In this document: piece after piece, positions 8,824 to 10,634 of the stretch | Layout of the letters: every line of letters begins with the position of its first letter | Position numbering within the stretch: position 1 is the stretch's first letter | NCBI GenBank assembly: GCA_003024985.2 | Contig: PXIH01S0005917.1 | DNA length: 10,634 nucleotides | Reading direction: 5' to 3' (one strand) | Origin: Euperipatoides rowelli | Taxonomy: Eukaryota; Onychophora; Udeonychophora; Euonychophora; Peripatopsidae | Position numbers and translations under genes: made by a program | The notes under the pieces: generated by a model | Told to the model about the DNA's origin: nothing | Databases searched by the model: none | The model's input: only the letters and a program-made list of their open reading frames with translations

Positions 8824-8831
8824 ATGCTGAT
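8824..8831 (+). other. hAT target-site duplication, right copy (ATGCTGAT)
   Basis: This directly follows the right terminus of the 918-bp hAT element and pairs with GTCCTGAT at 7898-7905. It differs by a single base from the right flank of the 495-bp element (ATGCAGAT). Confidence 0.65.
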
Positions 8832-9184
8832 CAATAAGAAATCATATATATTTTTCTATAAACATCTCTCCCATTTCAAATTGTAATATGGTATGTGAAA
8901 TTTAAAGAGAAAATAGCACTAAGAGTACAGAATTTCTGTTTTAAGCAGTGTTACATTCTAAACAATTCTTTAAATTGTAGGCTTTTATTTTTTCGTGTTA
9001 TGTCCTTTCTGTTCTAATTTTTTATCTTAGACAACACATTTCAATACACTACTATATAGACTTGGACCAAAATGGTATAAACACAAACTGATAAAAATTT
9101 AAATTTGTTCCTATAAACCAGAAGTCATCTTTTGTCATTATTTTTTAAAATCTGGTAGGGGATCTATTAATACAAATCTAACCT
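8832..9184. other. AT-rich noncoding DNA, nothing recognised
   Basis: The segment between the 918-bp hAT element and the tandem duplication has no open frame, repeat end or RNA-gene signature that I can identify. Confidence 0.6.
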
Positions 9185-9376
9185 AATAGTTTCCCGACAT
9201 TTTTTTTTTCCTGTGGAAGAGGGATCATTCAAGTTCTTTGCCAGTAATATCCTAAATCTGAAAGAGAAAAAAAAAAAAANAATAGTTTCCCGACATTTTT
9301 TTTTTCCTGTGGAAGAGGGATCATTCAAGTTCTTTGCCAGTAATATCCTAAATCTGAAAGAGAAAAAAAAAAAAAA
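9185..9376 (+). repeat. Exact tandem duplication, two 96-bp units joined at an N
   Basis: Unit 1 (9185-9280) and unit 2 (9281-9376) are identical at every called base, including the T10 run. Each ends in an A-run, which is A13 then N in unit 1 and A14 in unit 2. The word AATAGT starts each unit and recurs just after unit 2 (9378-9383). The exact identity and the N at position 9280 suggest two overlapping contig ends joined without merging. A recent real duplication through AATAGT or A-run slippage is possible. The open frame at 9213-9395 merely reads through both copies. Confidence 0.95.
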
Positions 9377-9407
9377 TAATAGTATGAATTTTTAATTGAA
9401 ATTTTGT

Positions 9408-9428
9408 AAAAAAAAAAAAAAAAAAAAA
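9408..9428 (+). repeat. A21 homopolymer
   Basis: A run of 21 A bases follows TTTTGT. No SINE or LINE body is recognisable upstream, and no target duplication is evident, so I do not call it a retrotransposon tail. Its length is unreliable in most assemblies. Confidence 0.9.
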
Positions 9429-9595
9429 TTTAACACAAAGAAAATGTATTTTAAAAATAGTCTTTTTTGTCAAAAAGTCACTAAATTTAAATATAGTTTT
9501 TAAATTTTGTATTTTAAAAAGAAAATTTTTTTTTTTTATTTACTGTATGTCCTCCAGCTGACAGCCACATGTGCTAAAAGTCTCAAACTAAACCA

Positions 9596-9622
9596 CAATG
9601 ACCAAAGTGGCATGGTCAATTG
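9596..9622. repeat. Short hairpin, 9-bp stem
   Basis: CAATGACCA (9596-9604) pairs with TGGTCAATTG (9613-9622), with one bulged A at 9618 and an 8-nt loop. A competing CCAC/GTGG pairing exists in the same place. It is small enough to be chance. Confidence 0.45.
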
Positions 9623-10061
9623 TTGATCTTGCAGCACTGCAGTTAACGTTTAGGGATATCCACATTCCACAAATGAAAAAGTTTGTCAACACATCTTAAA
9701 TGTTCTTAGCTTATTCAGATAAGTTTCGTCCAAAGATGACATGATAGATGGATACCAGATGGAGCAACTGTCAGATTATGCGGTCACATGCTCTTGCAAG
9801 GTTTCTGCTGATTCCATCTAGTAATCTAGTTCTCAGTAGGATCAAAATCGCTCAACTAGAGTTGTGTAGTGTTTTTTTAATCCTTGGTCTTCTGGACTAT
9901 AGTATCTATTTTGGACTACTGGCCTATCCATTTGGTTAAAAAGATTGGTATGTATAATTTTTTGAATATTCCATCATGAAAGTTTTTGATCTTTGGATTA
10001 CTGGTCGAGTTTGGCAGCACAAGAAGCCATAGAGAGGTGTCAATTTAATGTTGGTGATCAT

Positions 10062-10079
10062 ACACACACACACACACAC
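10062..10079 (+). repeat. (AC)9 microsatellite
   Basis: Nine perfect AC units follow GATCAT and precede TACCGATG. This is a common dinucleotide microsatellite type in animal genomes and probably varies in length between individuals. Confidence 0.95.
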
Positions 10080-10330
10080 TACCGATGTTTAGTTGTGCAC
10101 CAATCTTTTTGGTATGAATGCTGTTTAGCCAGATTAATGCACAATACTCAGTGATGCAGCATAGTTCCATTGAATAGGATATCCAGTTGGTAGTTTACTA
10201 TGTGGTTGGCTAAAAGGAAGCATGAAACTTTTTATTGCCCTAAAAATAGCCTCTGGCTTTGAAGTACTGTATTGCTTAACGTTGATAATTATGTCGGTTT
10301 ATGTTCTGTTCCTGCCTGATTCTTATTTTA

Positions 10331-10634
10331 AATAGCGATTGCCATATTGTCACATAATAATAATATATATGAATTTATGACTGGCAGTGACCTTTTTTTT
10401 AAATAAAATAGATTGAAAGTTTTATCATTTTTTAAGCACAATCTCTTTGATTAGAACCATTGGTCTTAAAAATAGTGTTTTTAACTTTTTCTTGTAGCAA
10501 TCTCTTAACCTAAGAACATTTTTGAACATGCAGTATCAGTAGAGTTGGTGTTTTTTTAGCAAATAAAAATTGGAAATTTAGCATTTTAAAATAAGAATTT
10601 CATGTTTTATAGTGTTTTAATATAAAAATTTAGC
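10331..10634. other. AT-rich noncoding DNA at window end
   Basis: Composition returns to strongly A+T-rich with T- and A-runs. No gene, repeat boundary or RNA structure is recognised, and the sequence runs off the window without an identifiable feature. Confidence 0.6.

Larger units (their letters stand above)
9540..10330. other. Less AT-rich, complex unique sequence; no gene recognised
   Basis: This is the least repetitive part of the window. The plus frame from about 9601 to 9690 is open for around 30 codons, and a 63-codon frame runs from 9748 to 9939 with a hydrophobic Leu/Ile-rich second half. Neither shows a known domain, and stops interrupt further extension. I looked for a decayed transposase, reverse transcriptase or exon with clear splice sites and could not support one. 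Words related to TTGGACTACTGG recur imperfectly (about 9890-9900, 9911-9922, 9994-10005), hinting at old internal duplication. It may be unique intergenic DNA, an untranslated region, or an unrecognised repeat. Confidence 0.45.

Noticed and set aside
9213-9395. 60-codon frame with an internal protein repeat
   Set aside because: The repeat is the 96-bp tandem duplication read in frame across an N; the 96-bp length being divisible by 3 keeps the frame open.
9185-9428. Retrotransposon 3' tails (A13, A14, A21)
   Set aside because: No LINE/SINE body, no A/B box and no flanking target duplication; the A13 and A14 runs belong to the tandem duplication.
9748-9939. 63-codon frame with a hydrophobic second half
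   Set aside because: No domain, no supporting splice or promoter context; length is within chance for this composition.
1-10634. Long 3' untranslated region, judged by many AATAAA and TGTANATA words
   Set aside because: At this A+T content such words are expected often by chance, and there is no coding end upstream to attach a UTR to.
1-10634. CRISPR array, prokaryotic operon or phage system
   Set aside because: No regularly spaced repeats, no dense long frames, and hAT/pogo-type termini with microsatellites indicate an animal genome.

Overview
This window looks like intergenic or deep intronic DNA from an animal nuclear genome. It is roughly three quarters A+T by eye and full of A/T homopolymer runs. 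It carries TA and CA microsatellites, appears CpG-poor, and holds remnants of cut-and-paste DNA transposons. The longest open frame is 87 codons and is low-complexity. I found no supportable protein-coding exon, tRNA, rRNA or Pol III SINE. The hAT and pogo/Tigger-like termini fit a metazoan, possibly a chordate, but I cannot name the species. Three isolated N bases (3030, 6933, 9280) suggest a draft assembly.

Layout: 1-3650 is unannotated AT-rich DNA with one clear hairpin (1182-1215), a dispersed 29-bp repeat pair (96-124 and 532-560) and a slightly more complex patch (about 1540-2000). Positions 3650-4170 form a cluster of alternating TATAC/GTATA sequence with many short palindromes. A 139-bp pogo/Tigger-like MITE (3944-4082) interrupts it. 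Positions 4165-4830 contain a pair of diverged direct repeats 499 bp apart. Positions 4830-6390 are plain AT-rich DNA.

From 6390 on, two non-autonomous hAT elements can be delimited to the base. One is 495 bp (6400-6894, flanks ATGTAGAT / ATGCAGAT) and the other 918 bp (7906-8823, flanks GTCCTGAT / ATGCTGAT). Between them is a compact 63-nt hairpin (7770-7832) with almost fully paired 24-nt stem positions. Positions 9185-9376 are an exact 95-base tandem duplication with a single N at its junction, which may be an assembly join. The last kilobase (about 9540-10330) is less AT-rich and more complex, with a (CA)9 tract, but has no recognisable gene.

No genes act together here and I see no convincing new biological system. 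The best leads are the 63-nt hairpin, the near-identical target sites of the two hAT elements, and the roughly ten-fold excess of the heptamer TACTGTA/TACAGTA, whose orientation is skewed between the two halves of the window.
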